Source of the DNA: Anaeramoeba flamelloides
Lineage: Eukaryota; Metamonada; Anaeramoebidae
DNA length: 64,000 bases
NCBI GenBank assembly: GCA_027625915.1
Contig: JANTQA010000023.1
Span: 620,001 to 684,000 of the forward strand
Reading direction: 5' to 3'
The notes under the pieces are model-generated. The model was not told the DNA's origin and did not search any database. It saw nothing but the letters and a program-made list of their open reading frames with translations. Of this stretch, positions 46,101 through 58,408 are shown piece by piece (within the stretch, counting starts at the first letter, position 1; the number at the start of each line of letters is the position of its first letter). The translations under genes and the position numbers were made by a program.

Positions 46101-49100
46101 CAAAAATAAATCTTTAATAGATTTAAAAGAATTAATTAATTTTTATTATAGATCTGCAAATATAAATCGGTTAAAAATTTTAAAAACGCTTAAGAAATTA
46201 ATTATTCACAATCCAAAATATCTTTTCAGATGGTTATTAAATGAAGAAATTATTATTTTGTTAATAAATCTAATGAACAATTTCTTAAATTTAAATAATT
46301 TGTTTATCAACAATTGTAAAATTTTAATTGATCCAAATGATTATTATAAAATTCGAGAAATCTATTTAATTCTGGGGATAATTGGAATTTTTCTAAATAA
46401 TGATAAATATTTTGAAAAAATTTTAATTCAAAATAATAATTATGTCCTGATCATAAATTTTTTATCAAATTTATTGTTAATTAAAAATTTAAATAATTTT
46501 AGCATCTATTATTTTCTGAAATTATTGAAAATCACAAAAAGTGACACAATCAATAAATATACTTTTAACAGATTTGCACAAATTATTGAATTTAAATATT
46601 CAATTTTCAAAGAAAAAATATTTTTCCAAAATGTTTCAATAATTTCAAATATTTTCACAATAATTAAAAAATCAGTGATCTATAGAAATAATGATAATAA
46701 CCAAAGTAATCGCCAACCAAATCATAAACCAATAATGACAGAACAATTATTAGAATCAAAATTCCCCATACTCATTGAAAAATTATTTTATTATAATTCA
46801 AAGTTTTCTAAAAAAATAACAAATAAAAAAAAATTTAATGTTTCTTTTGGAGAAAATATTTTATTATTGCTTATTGAGTTGTTGAAAAATAATAAAATAT
46901 TTTGTAAATCTCTTTTTGAAAAAAAAATAAATATGAATGTTTTCATCAAATCTTTAAATAATTATTTCCAATCAATCTATTCAAAAGATATTTTCCAATT
47001 AATGTTAAATTTAATTACAAATAATCAAAAGCAATTCAATATAAAATCAAATTATATGATTGAGAATATAATAATAATCCAAATACTATTAAAATCATTT
47101 TACATTTTAAAAAAAAAGAATATGGAAAATGAAAATCTTGTCTTAATTTTTAAAAGGTTTATTCAAATTTTAACAAAAATTTCAAAAAAATCTTTAATAA
47201 ATGCAATAATGATTTCCCAAAATTGTCTTTATGATTTAATTAAATTTTATAAATTAATTAAATTCCAGAATAAAAATGACAATAAAGATAATGAGGATGA
47301 AAAGGGTAATGAAAATAGTATTGGCAATGTTAACGGTGATGGTGATGGTGATGGTGATGGTGATGGTGATGATGATGATAATGGTAATGGTAATAATAAT
47401 GATAATGTAATAAATGAAGAGGGGAAAGAGAGTATTTTATCAATTATTTTAAAGGAAGAATATTTAAATTTAATTATATATTTAGGATCAAAATACGTCT
47501 CAATTCATGATTTATTAAAAATGATGAATTTAAGATTTGATAAAGATAATTTTGATTATAATAAAAACTTGTTAAGTATTTTCTATAAAATATTTAAAAA
47601 TTCAACCAAAAATGAAAAATTAAACTCTAATTGTAATATATTCGATTTTTCAACAGCTAATTCAAAAATAATTTCTCCAAAAATACTTTTAATTGATTTA
47701 AATTCATTTTCAATAAATTTTAAATTTCGAATTGAAAAAAATAATAATCTTGTCAAACAAAATACTTTATTCTATTTAATTTTTAATAATATAAAATCCA
47801 ATAATAATGAAATTTTTAATTTTGAATTGTCAATTTCAACAAAATATCATTTAATTGTAAAGGTTTATAAGAATTCTAAATTATTTTCTAAGTATGTTAA
47901 TAATTATCATATTTTGAAAAAATGTTGGTATAATATGATCATCACAATAAACTTGAACAAGAATAAGAATCAAATTTCAAAACTGAATTTGATAATTAAC
48001 GAAAAGAAATTTTTAAATAATAAATTAAAATTTCCAAAAATATCAAAAGTTCATTCATTGCAATTTATTATTGGCAGTAAAACAATAAATAAAAATTCAC
48101 TTGATACTTTTATTGGTCAAATACAATCCTTTAATTTTTATTTTGATAAAATTTTAAAAGAAAGCGACATAAAGAAATTATTAAGAAATTATAAAAATCC
48201 AAGCCAAGATGAAAAAATAACTCAAATGAGTACAAATGCAAATTATATTTCAAACATAACTAATTTTAATAATAATACGAAATTAAATTATTTTCAAAAA
48301 TTTAAATTCTATAATATAAAAATTTACAAGGTATTGAAAATAAATGAAACTATTAATTCAATTGGGGGTGTAAAATTACTGTTCCCTCTTTTTCTAACAA
48401 TATCAAATAACAACCAAATAATTAATAATAAAAGAATGATATTTATTTTTAACAAAATCTATTTTGTTCAAATTTTAAAAATTTTCCAGTATGTATTAAG
48501 TAATTCTCGAATACAATTACAAATGAAACAAATAAATGGATTTCAGATTCTGTCCAATATTTTTAAAAAGGTAAATCCAAAACTATTTACAAAAGAATGC
48601 CTTGACATTTTTCGAATAATTTTAAATTTCTTAAATGATGGTTTATATCAATCATTTATTTTGGAAATTTTTTTAAATTTCGAAATTTGGATATATACCA
48701 ATTTTGAAATTCAGTTAATTATATTAAACATTATTAATTTATTGTTTCAAAAAAATCCTAAAAAAATGATAAATTATATCAATATTAATCAAATTTTTCA
48801 ATTATTATTATTTTATTATTCCAAGAATGAAAATATTCTGGATAGGGGATTGGAAATTAAAAAAGATAATTTTCGGAAAAAAAAGTTAATAAATGATTCC
48901 CAATTATCAATATTGTGTGAAGCAATTTGTAAAATAATTAAGCATTATTTAACATATGATCATTCTTTAATAAAAAATTCTTTAATATTTTGTAATTTAT
49001 CTATTAATGAAATTTTTACAAAATATATATTAAATTTAATATTTCAAATAATTAATGAAATTCATTCAAAGAGTTATTTAACTTTAAAATTTGATGAAAA

Positions 49101-49657
49101 TGAGAACAGTGGTAGTTGTAATCATCAAAAAGGATTAAAAACAATTGTAATTTTTTTTAATAATTTATTTTCATGCGAAATTTTGAAATATTATCCAAAT
49201 TTATTAAAATCTAATAATTCCAAAGACATTGCTTTTAAAATTTTATTTTTGCTTTTTTTTCAATTAGATTTCAAAAAAATAAACCTTATTAAAATTAATT
49301 ATAATTATTTATTTGAATTATTATCAAATAATTTCCAATTTACAAAATTGTCTTATAAATTGATCTCTAATTATTTAATTAATGTTCAAAAAATAAATAT
49401 TGTGCATTTACCTTTAATAAAGATTATTTTATATAATAAAAATAGCAATCTTACCAAATATTCAAATAAAAGTTTATTTTTTATTTACAAATTGATTAAA
49501 AATAAAAAAATCACAATTAATTTTTTATTAAACAATGTAAATAATATAGAATTATTATTAATTAGATTAATAAATTTGAACAAAATGATTGGTTATAAAA
49601 ATAATAATGAGAATAATAATGAGAATAATGAGAATAAGGAGAATAATAATGAGAATA

Positions 49658-49697
<40 letters not shown>

Positions 49698-52600
49698 GAA
49701 TAATGAGAATAATGAGAATAAGAAGAATAATAAAAATAAGAATAATCAGAATAATAAAAACAATACAAACAATAAAAACATTAATAAAAATAATAAAAAT
49801 AATTATACAAGCAATGGTAATGGTAATATAAATATGACAAAAAAAGATAAATTGAAAATTGAAAAAATAATTATAAAAATCTTTTCCAGGATAGAATTTG
49901 ATATTTTATTAAATTCAAAACACACTAATACAGTTAAAGAACATCTTTTAAAGATTTTTAAAATCATACAGAACAAGATTGTACATATGAATAAAAATAA
50001 TTATATTAATTTAATAATATTTTTTAAATTATTAATAAATAAATTATTAAAATTAATAATTAAATATCTAAATCGTATTAAAAATTCATCAATTTTTTTA
50101 AATAATTTTTTAATTTATTTAAATCACATTTTGAATTTTTTCCATATTTTATCTCTAAGTTTTACAATTGATTTTCATTATAATTATATACAAAAAAAAA
50201 GTTCTCAATTTGATTCTTGTATTTTATTTTTTGAAGAATATTTTTTTTTAATAAATAATATTATTAATTGTTTAAAAAAAATATCAATCCTGAAAAACAT
50301 TGAAAATGGTCAAAGATCTAATATTGATGATGTAAAGAACAAATCCAATAATGATGGTATATTATTATTATTATTAAATAATCATTCGTTTATTTATTTG
50401 GAAATAATTATTCTCAATATGTTATCCTTTTTTGTTATTTATTTGAAAATCTCCAAAAGTTTTAATCAAAATTTAATTGATTTTTTCACTGATCTTTATT
50501 ATTCTCTTTTACAAATAAATTTATTGAAATCAAAATCCTTACTATTTCAGCCAATATTTAGTTTTAGTTATATATTATTAAAAAAATTTCAAAAAAATTC
50601 AAATTTACACAATCTTCACAATTTTAATATTTTGAAACAATTTTTTCTAGATCATCAAAAAATTTTTAGTAATAATGAAAAAGAAATGAATTTTAAATTT
50701 TTTTTTAAGAAAATATTAATCAATAATAATTATCAATTATTATTAAATTTTTTAAATGATGTTGAAGGTGAAAATGATGATGAAGATGAAGAAGAAGAAT
50801 ATGCGTATGTGTATTGGGCAGAATTTAAAAAAAAAATAAAATATAATTATAAAGAAACTTTAAATTGGATTCAGCAACAAAGAAACGAGATTTTAACAGA
50901 ATTAACAAAAACAAAAATTTCAATTAATTTGGAAAAGAATATTAATACAAATGAATTACAAAAATTTAATAAAATTCCAGACAAAATTGGTAAGCAAAAA
51001 GCATATTTTGAAAAGGTGTTTATTCAACAAATATTCAATAATTATGAAATAAATTATAATTTAAAAAAGATTTTTAAAAAATTATCTCTATCATTTCAAA
51101 TGAAATTCAACAAAATAAATTTATTAAATAAAAATAATCATTTTTTACAAATATTGGTTCAATACCCATTCACAAAACTTCAAAATTGCCTGGATTTTTC
51201 TTGTTTTAATAATGTTTCAATCATTAGCAAATTTAAAAACAAGAAATTAAACAAAAAATACAATTTGGGAAAATTATTTTTATTTAATTCAATTCTTTAT
51301 TATATAAAAATTTCTAATTCGAAAATATCTTTTAAAAAATGGCCTTTAAATTCATTATTATTTATTCAAAAAAGGTATTACAACAATTCTCCTTCAATAA
51401 TTGAAATATATTTTACCTTAACAAATTCACTCTTTCTAAATTTGGAGCTAAATGATCGAAATATTCTATATAACAAAATCTTAAAATTTAATTCAAATTT
51501 CGATTTTAATACAAATAAATTGGAACCAATCACACATTTATGGTTAAATTCAAAAATTACTAATTTTGATTATATATTACAATTAAATTATTTATCAGGT
51601 AGATCCTTTCATTTATTAAAAAGGTATTTTTCACTTTTATTTTTTTTTTCTTTTAATATTTTTTTTTTTGTTATTTAAATATTTATAAATATATTTTCTG
51701 TTTTCTTTTTTTGGAATCCATTTATGCTAGACTAGATGTAAAAAAAAAAAAAAAAAACTATTTGTATGTTTTTATATAAGAATTAATGATACAAGAGAAT
51801 ATTTTTAATTGTTTTTATTCTTATGAAAATGCAAGGAAAGATATGTGTTCTATAAATTTGTATCTAATGGTATTTTAGATTTTCTATTTTTTGAAAACAT
51901 CAGATCACAACATTTTCATTTTGATTTTTCACTAAAAAAAAAATATTTTTCATAAAAATTAATTTTATAAACTTCGCTTTAGTCAGTGTAGTTAGGATTT
52001 TTTTTAAAATCTTGTTTTGATTAGAAAATAAATGGATTTTCGTTAGGTTTTTTTTTACTTTTTGAAATAAACCGAAAATTTTAATAAATTTTCTGTTTAT
52101 TTCAAAAAGTAAAAAAACCCTAGAACACTTCACAAGACAAAAACAAGAATTAAAAAAGCCTTGACAGGACCTCTAAGAGTGGGGGTACTGGGTACCCGAA
52201 TTTAGATATTTTTATACAATTCAAAGTATTTTTTTATATTCAATTTTTCTATTGGTCATTTTTCTTTATTACCTTAACTTTTCTAACCATTAGAACCTTG
52301 ATGGAAAATTCCTGGAGAATAAAAATAAATTTCATAGTTTTGATTCATAAGATTAAATATCTTTTCAGTATTTTTTCTTAGAATAAGTTTTTTATATAGA
52401 TTTTTTTCTTATCTGTAGTTATTAAGATTTATATACTTGTAATTTTTACAAAGAAAAAGTATGAGTTTCAAAAAAAAAATACATAACAAAATTATTAGAT
52501 ATAGATTAGAACTCTGAAAAGTTTAGGATAGTACTTAGTCATTGTGGAAATATTTTGGCAAATACTTGGGTTATTCGGCAAAGTTTGAAAATTTTCTGAT

Positions 52601-55600
52601 CTTCTAATTTTCGAACTCAATTTGGATAAAATAGTAAGTATTTTACTAAGAAAATTCGACTTTAAAAATGTTATTTAAACTTATTTTCGAAGTGTTTAAA
52701 CTATTTTTTTTTACGATGTTTTTAATCTCATAAATCCCAAAAGATCCCCGCGCTCAGGGATTTACGACTTTTGAAAATTAATTTGTTTAAAGGATCCCAA
52801 TTATTTGATCAATATATGACAAAGAAAAAAATCCTTCAATTTTTCCTTAAAGATTGGAAATTGAATAAATTCCATTTCTTTGTTTAAAAGCAATGCCTAA
52901 AACTAAACAGCGTTTTTGGTTTTGGTTTTAGAGAAATCAATATCATTTTGAAAAAATAAAAAAGGTTTGGTATCTTTTTTTCGGAAAAAGAGAGAAGAGA
53001 CCATTTATATAAAAATTTCAAAAGTAGAAAAAAAATAACCTATAATTTTGGAGAAAAATTTTAAAAAAAAACATTTTTTTTTTACTAAAGTCAAATTTAA
53101 GAATTTATAGAGGGATACTCGAGATCAGTCACTGTTATGAACACATAATAGATGCACGCTGGTTTTTATGTTTGATCACCTTCATATTTTTCTAAACACA
53201 AATAAAATAAAAGGGGGAATAGAGACTCATTGAAAAGTTGGACGATTTATTTTATCTCTGTGGGGTTTAAAACCAAGTTTTGTCCGCAATGGATGAAAAT
53301 GGAATTTTTAAATTCAGTGTTTTCGATAACTCCATTGATAGAAAAAGATCCTTTGAAGAAAAAGTTCTTCAAATTACCCTTGAAGAAACAATTTCTTCAA
53401 AGTACCATTGAAAAATAATAAATTGGTTTGTACTTGGTAAATTTGTTTGTTTGTCTTCTTTGTTATGTAGAGTTAGATCCTGATTCCAAAAAAAAAAAAA
53501 AGTAACTCATATTGTTTCGTTTGTTCAAAAATCACCTTTTTTTAATTCCATACTTTTGGATCCCCTTCCAGACTCAAAATAATGAGATTGTTCTGGTGCT
53601 AAGATTATATTAAATAGTCGTAGTTCTTGGAACTCCCCAATATCGTCATATATCACTTCGAGCAATATCATATTTCTCTCTTCTAGGGTAAACTCTTCAC
53701 ATGCCAGGGTGATTGTTTACAAATCAAAACAATAAAAACAGATATTTTTTTTTTTGATTCTATTCTAATTATTTCTTTCACAATGCCAAATAAAGTGGTT
53801 TGTGTTTTCATAAATATTGAGTGTATTAATTGCATTTTTTATATTTTTCGTTTTTTTAAGTGTGTAATATTCCGATTTAGGTTTTATGTATATGAAAATC
53901 TATTTAAATCATTTGTAAAAGTTCGAAATTTAAGGAATGAAATTACTTGATTTAAATTTTAGATAATTTTTTTTTTAAATTTAAATTATTCATTTTTAAT
54001 AATTTTGTAATATTCTTGTGGAGTATCGTCAAGTGCCGTAGAGTCCCGTAGAGTCCCGTCAAGTGTATATGTTCTACAGAATTCAAAAGAATTGAGAAAA
54101 ATCTTAGATTTTACAAATAAACAGAAAACTCAAGAAAACCTAACAGTGGTTTTCCAGAATTTGAAAAAAATGGAGTAAAATCTTTGATTTTTACTCTATT
54201 CTTTTGAATTCTGGAAATGCTAATTGTAGTTTTTTTAATTTAAGAAATAAAAGAAAACTTAAGAATTAAAACAAAAAATAAAAATAGGCATAACTTCAGT
54301 TTTATTGGTATTTTCTGTTTTATTCTGAAAAATTAAGAGATTTTCGGAATAAAACAGAAAAACCAAGAAAAGTTAATCTGGGTTTTTTTTTGTTAAAAAA
54401 TAGTAAAAAAAATTAAAGAAATTTTATTTTTTTTTTATTATTATTGAAGAAGTGTAAATTACTCTCTAGATGTCCTTTTACTTAAATTTATTATCTGGGA
54501 TTTAAGTGTAAAATTATAGATTTCACGATTTTTCATGGGAAAGACATACCCAAATTATCTTTATGGTTAAAAATCAAAAAAAAAAAAAATAAAGGAAAAA
54601 GAAAAAAGAAAATCAAGTTTGGGGGGTTTAATAGAAGTAATTGGTAAAAAAAAAAAAAAAAAAAAAAGGGTATATTGTCTTTAATTAATAACACCGTAAA
54701 ATTACAGTCGCTATTCTTTCCCTTAATTTAGGTTAGTTTGATAATTGAACATGAATTTTCATTTGGAAATGGATGGTTTTTTGTTTTAAATTCTTTTTTC
54801 TTTTTGACTTGATCTGCTTTAACTCTTTGGTATTTTTAGCCTTTGCTTTTTTGTTTTTATTTTCAAGTTACTCATACTTTCATGTTTCAGTATATCAGTA
54901 TTGGCAAGTAATCACTTGATCTTTTTTCTTTATAATTCTTCTTCCCGATATATTGATAATTCAAAAGTATAAAAAAGTAAAAAAATTGAAATTTTCTTTT
55001 TATTTCTCAAATCAAAAAAAAACTAACAGTTCTTTTATCGTGTTTTTCTGTTTTATTCCGAAATTTTCTTAATTTTTCAGAATAAAACAGAAAACTTGGT
55101 AAAACCTAAAGGCAGTTTTTTGGAATTTTTGTTTTGATTCTTAAGTTTTCTTTTTGTTTCTTAAATTAAAAAAAAAACTGACTTTAGCTTTTCCAGAATT
55201 CAAGGGAATTGAGTAAAATATTTTATTTTCCTCTATTCTTTTAAAATTCTGTAAAATTGATCAACCTTTCCTATGTTGATTGTTTTTTAAGATGTTGAAG
55301 TGGTATTTTTTATATTAATTTTTAGACCATTGTGATTTTTTGTTTTCCAAATATTTATTTCTTTACTGGGATCCTATTCAAATTTAACAAATTTGGTTAA
55401 TTTTTTATCTTTTGTTTTGTTAACTTCTTTAGTAAATTTCCATTTTTTCAATTTGTCAATCGTTTTAATAGGTGATAAGTTGGTTTGGTTTCAAAAAATT
55501 GAAAAATTAAATTTCTTAGGTTACTTTTTGAGGCAAAAAGGAACGTTAATTTTGATCTTTAATTGAAGATCCAAAGAAAATTCCAATCGAAATCAATATG

Positions 55601-58408
55601 ATTTCTCTACAATCATGTTCACTGTTTCAATAACATTAAAATAACACTTTTTTACTTCGTGAGTATCGATCTTACGATAAAAAAAAATTGTCAATTAACA
55701 TAATTAATTATCAAAAGAAATCAAAAATGTGAAAAAATGTGAAAAAATATTTTCAATTTCGAAATTTATAAAATTAAAATTTTTTTCTTCTTAAAACCTA
55801 TTCAAAAACTTTAAACACATTTAATTCATACATTATAACGGCACTCATATGTCTAGAAAATGGTTTATATGTATGTATATATGTGTGTGTATGTGTGTGT
55901 GTGTAATAATAAAAAAAAAAAAAAAAGCGTATGTGAATTAAAGTCGTTTAAATAGTGTTACGATTATATTAATAATTTTTTTTTTTTTTTTTACTTTTTT
56001 AAATAAATTATTTTCAATCCTTTAAAACAAAAACTCTAAATCATTATGGTTATTATGGTTTGTTATTTAATTAATATTATAGGTACCCAATATTTCCTTG
56101 GGCAATTTCAAATTATGAAACAAAAAAAATAGATTTAGATGATTCAAATAATTATGTTCAATTTATCAAGAATCCAAATATCCATGGTTATAATAAACAT
56201 ATTGAAAAAAAAAGCGCTGAATTTTATTTAATAAGAAAATTAAAAAATTCTGAAAAAAAAAAGAATTTAATACAAACTGATAATTATTTAAAATCAATCT
56301 CAAATTGTTGGAAAAATAGCATAAAGAATTCAAATAACCAAAAATTTCTAATACCAGAATTCTATTTTGATTCAACTTTTCTTATTTCAAATAATGATTT
56401 TAAAACAAGATTATTGAAAAATATACACATGAAAAAACAAAAGAAATATGAAGAGATTAAGAGTATGGGCAAGAACCAGGAAAAAAACAAGAAAGAGAAA
56501 GGGAACGAGAACAAGAACAAGAACAAGAATATTGGGGGGGAGCAAATCCTAAAGTTAAAAAAAAATGAAAATCGTGATAAATTAGGAGAAAAAAACGAAA
56601 ATTATGAAAATGAGTTCCAAAAGAATATAAATATCAACCATGTTGAATTGCCACCCTATTCTAATAATAATCCAGAAAATTTTATTCAAATTTTAAAACA
56701 ATCTCTAGAATCAAAATATATCTCTCAAAATATTAATATTTGGATCGATAATATTTTTGGATTTCAATTGATGAATAATACGAAGGTTAACAATCTTGAT
56801 AAAGAAAAAAAAATGTTAAATTCCTTATTTACAAAGATTCATCCAAAAAAAATAATGTTTAATGATGATAATGATAAAAAAGAGAAAAAACCTTCAATTT
56901 TTTATAAAAAAAGAAAATTTAATATTAGTAGTGCTCATTTGATAAATCAAAAAAATATAAAAAAACAAAAGTTTTGGGTTAAAAATCTTGGAATGGATAA
57001 AAAAAAAGAAATAATTAATACTCATTCACCTATTATTTTTTTTAAGGGGAGAAATTTAAAGAAACTTCTTATATTAAACTCAATGGGTTACTTTAATTAT
57101 TATCAATTCGATAATAAAGGTGAAATTGTTTTTGAAAAAATAAATAATGATTTAAAACTACAAAAGATAAATAATTTTAATTACAGAAAAATTGATATTT
57201 CTAATAAATGTATTCAATTATTTAAAGACGAGTATTTAATTTTCTCAACAGTTCTGGATAATTATATTCATATTTTAAAAATTAGTTTGGAAAATCAAAA
57301 TAAGATCAAAAATATTTTTAATTTACCAAGAACGAATATTCTAAATTTTCATTTAGATATTATTACTTGTTTACAAATATGTGATGATTACCTTGTTGTT
57401 GGTTCAAGGGATCAAACTATTTCTGTCTGGAAATTTTCAAATGACAAAAAACAGTTATTTGTTTTACAATTCACAATTGATGATCATACCTCAGAAATTA
57501 CTTCAATGGATTTAAATCCAAGCCTAAAAAAAATTTATTCAAGTTCATTAAATGGAGATTTGGCGATTCATTCTTTAATTGATGGTGAATTGTTAAATTT
57601 TATGAATTGTTCATACATAATTCAACAATTTAAAGAACAAAAAATAGGAAAAAGACAAGAAAAAAGAAATGAAAATGAAAATGAAAATGAAATATTGAAG
57701 GAAAATGAGATGGAAAGGCAAAATGAAAAGGAAAAAGAAATGGAAATGAAAAAGGAAAAGGAAAATAAAAAAGAAAACGATAAAGAAAGGAAAAATGAAA
57801 AAGAAAAAGAAATGGAAATGGAAAGGCAAAATGAAAAGAAAATGAAAAATGAAAAAGAAGATGGAAAAGAAATGGAAAAGGAACATGAAAAGAAAAAAGA
57901 AAACGATATGAAAAAGAAAAAGAAAAAAGAAAAAGAAATCGTAAAGCAAAACGAAAAGAAAAAAGAAAAAGATAAGGGAAAGAAAAGGGAAAGGGGAAAC
58001 GAAAAGGAAAAAGAAAAAGAAAAAGAAATTGGAAAGGAAAGGGGAAAGAAAGATGAAAATGAAAAGGTACAAAATCAAATAATTCTAAAAAATATATTTG
58101 TAAATAGAGTAAAAATCGTATATTTATCATCGGTTTTAATTAATACATCAAACCAAAAATTATATTTGATGTCATTATCTGGTAATATTTTAAATTCAAT
58201 AGATATAACTTTAGTAAACTGTTGGGTAGTTTCAAACAATAAAAAATATTTATTTTGTGCAACAAACAAAACTCTTACCGGGTATAAAATAAAGAACTTC
58301 AAACAAATCAACAAACTAACATTCCAACAGAATATATCCTCTTTAGAAATTAATAAAAATTCCTTATTTGTGGGTTTCCAAAATGGCTCTTGGAAAATAA
58401 TTTCTTAA
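40158..58408 (+). CDS. BEACH protein B, divergent tandem paralog of A
   Basis: Four exons: 40158-40286, 40376-40517, 44360-51623 and 56083-58408, giving 3286 residues with no frame break. Exon 1 starts MSNTRGEQKKQKKQIKLFNI. Exon 2 (SKWFNNFATVYLEKYQ) aligns with A exon 2 (INWYYQFSKRFLEVYQ). Layout: helical repeats; concanavalin-like domain about 1204-1370; NSIGGVKLLFPLF block; Asn and Asp runs; weak PH-like region about 2353-2480; BEACH from about 2480 (LSGRSFHLLKRYPIFPWAI); WD40 about 2820-3286, with a Glu/Lys-rich insert encoded at 57640-58070 and a clear WD repeat (LVVGSRDQTISVW). The BEACH centre is badly eroded: the FHYGSHYSN and EPFT motifs are gone, while FLIPEFYF, VELPPYSNNNPENFI and FTKIHPKK remain. 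It is probably a traffic scaffold like A but with an altered BEACH surface. Confidence 0.9.
40964..41163. mobile_element. CAGTC MITE, copy 4, nested
   Basis: A 200-bp palindromic unit with ends CATTCAGTCCCACTTTTAA and TTAAAAGTGGGACTGACTG, flanked by TA (40962-40963, 41164-41165). It sits within the left terminal region of the 1.25-kb element, so it inserted later. Confidence 0.9.
41583..41757. mobile_element. 175-bp AGGGACTAGTCTC element, nested
   Basis: Ends are AGGGACTAGTCTCTATTA and TAATAGAGATTAGTCCCT, with TA on both sides. The matching position in copy 1 (around 21650) is uninterrupted, which directly shows an insertion. Its first nine bases match the termini of the host element, so the two probably used the same transposase. 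Confidence 0.9.
43640..44180 (+). repeat. 530-bp repeat R1, copy 3
   Basis: Full-length copy with AATGTCCTTTTACTTAAATT, ATAGATTTCGCGATT, AAAGACATACCCAAAA, GTTCATTTGGAGATCGTT and the end CTTCTTCCCAATATAAAGAAG plus ATTCAGCC. It lies about 180 bp before the exon 3 acceptor of BEACH B. Confidence 0.85.
52041..52123 (+). repeat. Hairpin module, second copy of the 12532 hairpin
   Basis: CGTTAGGTTTTTTTTTACTT pairs with AAGTAAAAAAACCCTAG through a stem of about 36 bp with a short loop at AATTTTAATAAATT. The sequence before (GATTTT) and after (AACACTTCACA) also matches the 12.5-kb copy, so the repeat is larger than the hairpin. Confidence 0.85.
52505..53755 (-). repeat. 1.2-kb dispersed repeat, copy 2
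   Basis: Reverse-oriented match to 8040-9240. Read on the minus strand it contains LEERNMILLEVIYDDIGEFQ near 53690-53620, an open stretch partly shared with the other copy. Adjacent 52400-52500 resembles 9245-9340 in direct rather than inverted orientation, so the boundary at this end is a rearrangement point. Confidence 0.65.
54027..54064 (-). repeat. 10-bp tandem motif next to hairpins
   Basis: Four head-to-tail decamers, GTCAAGTGCC, GTAGAGTCCC, GTAGAGTCCC and GTCAAGTG. They are the reverse-strand form of the GGCACTTGAC motif that follows hairpins at 12271 and 12655. Here the motif precedes the hairpin pieces, which fits an inverted copy of the same structure. Confidence 0.85.
54145..55260. 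repeat. Composite inverted-repeat structure made of hairpin modules
   Basis: The left block 54148-54372 and right block 55025-55255 are inverted copies of each other, about 225 bp each. Each block is built of two self-complementary hairpins, one with stem TTTTCCAGAATT and one with stem TTTTCTGTTTTATTC, joined by a linker (GAAAACTTAAGAAT). Between the blocks lies a full R1 repeat (54445-54965). So there is a palindrome of palindromes around a dispersed repeat. No target duplication is clear. Confidence 0.8.
54445..54965 (+). repeat. 530-bp repeat R1, copy 4
   Basis: Carries GATGTCCTTTTACTTAAATT, ATAGATTTCACGATT, AAAGACATACCCAAAT, TTCAAGTTACTCATACTTTC and a decayed end, CTTCTTCCCGATATATTGAT. 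It is the most diverged full-length copy and is enclosed by the inverted hairpin blocks. Confidence 0.8.
55867..55904. repeat. (TG/TA)n microsatellite
   Basis: Mixed TATG and GTGT units about 180 bp before the last acceptor of BEACH B. Confidence 0.85.

Larger units (their letters stand above)
51624..56082 (+). other. BEACH B intron 3 (4.5 kb), repeat-filled
   Basis: The donor GTATTT follows CATTTATTAAAAAG and the acceptor ATTATAG precedes GTACCCAATATTTCC; the join restores the BEACH motif RYPIFPW. The intron holds a nested hairpin module, one copy of the 1.2-kb repeat, decamer tandems and the composite inverted-repeat structure at 54145-55260. Confidence 0.85.

Noticed and set aside
49562-49831. 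His- and Met-rich frames around the Asn/Asp run
   Set aside because: Produced by GATGAT and AATAAT codon repeats read in other frames.
51624-51678. Tail of the BEACH B frame to the stop at 51678
   Set aside because: The family motif breaks exactly at a GT donor after HLLKR and resumes with YPIFPW at 56084, so this is intron read-through.
57611-58130. 155- and 166-residue Phe-rich minus-strand frames
   Set aside because: Complement of the Glu/Lys insert in the BEACH B WD40 region.
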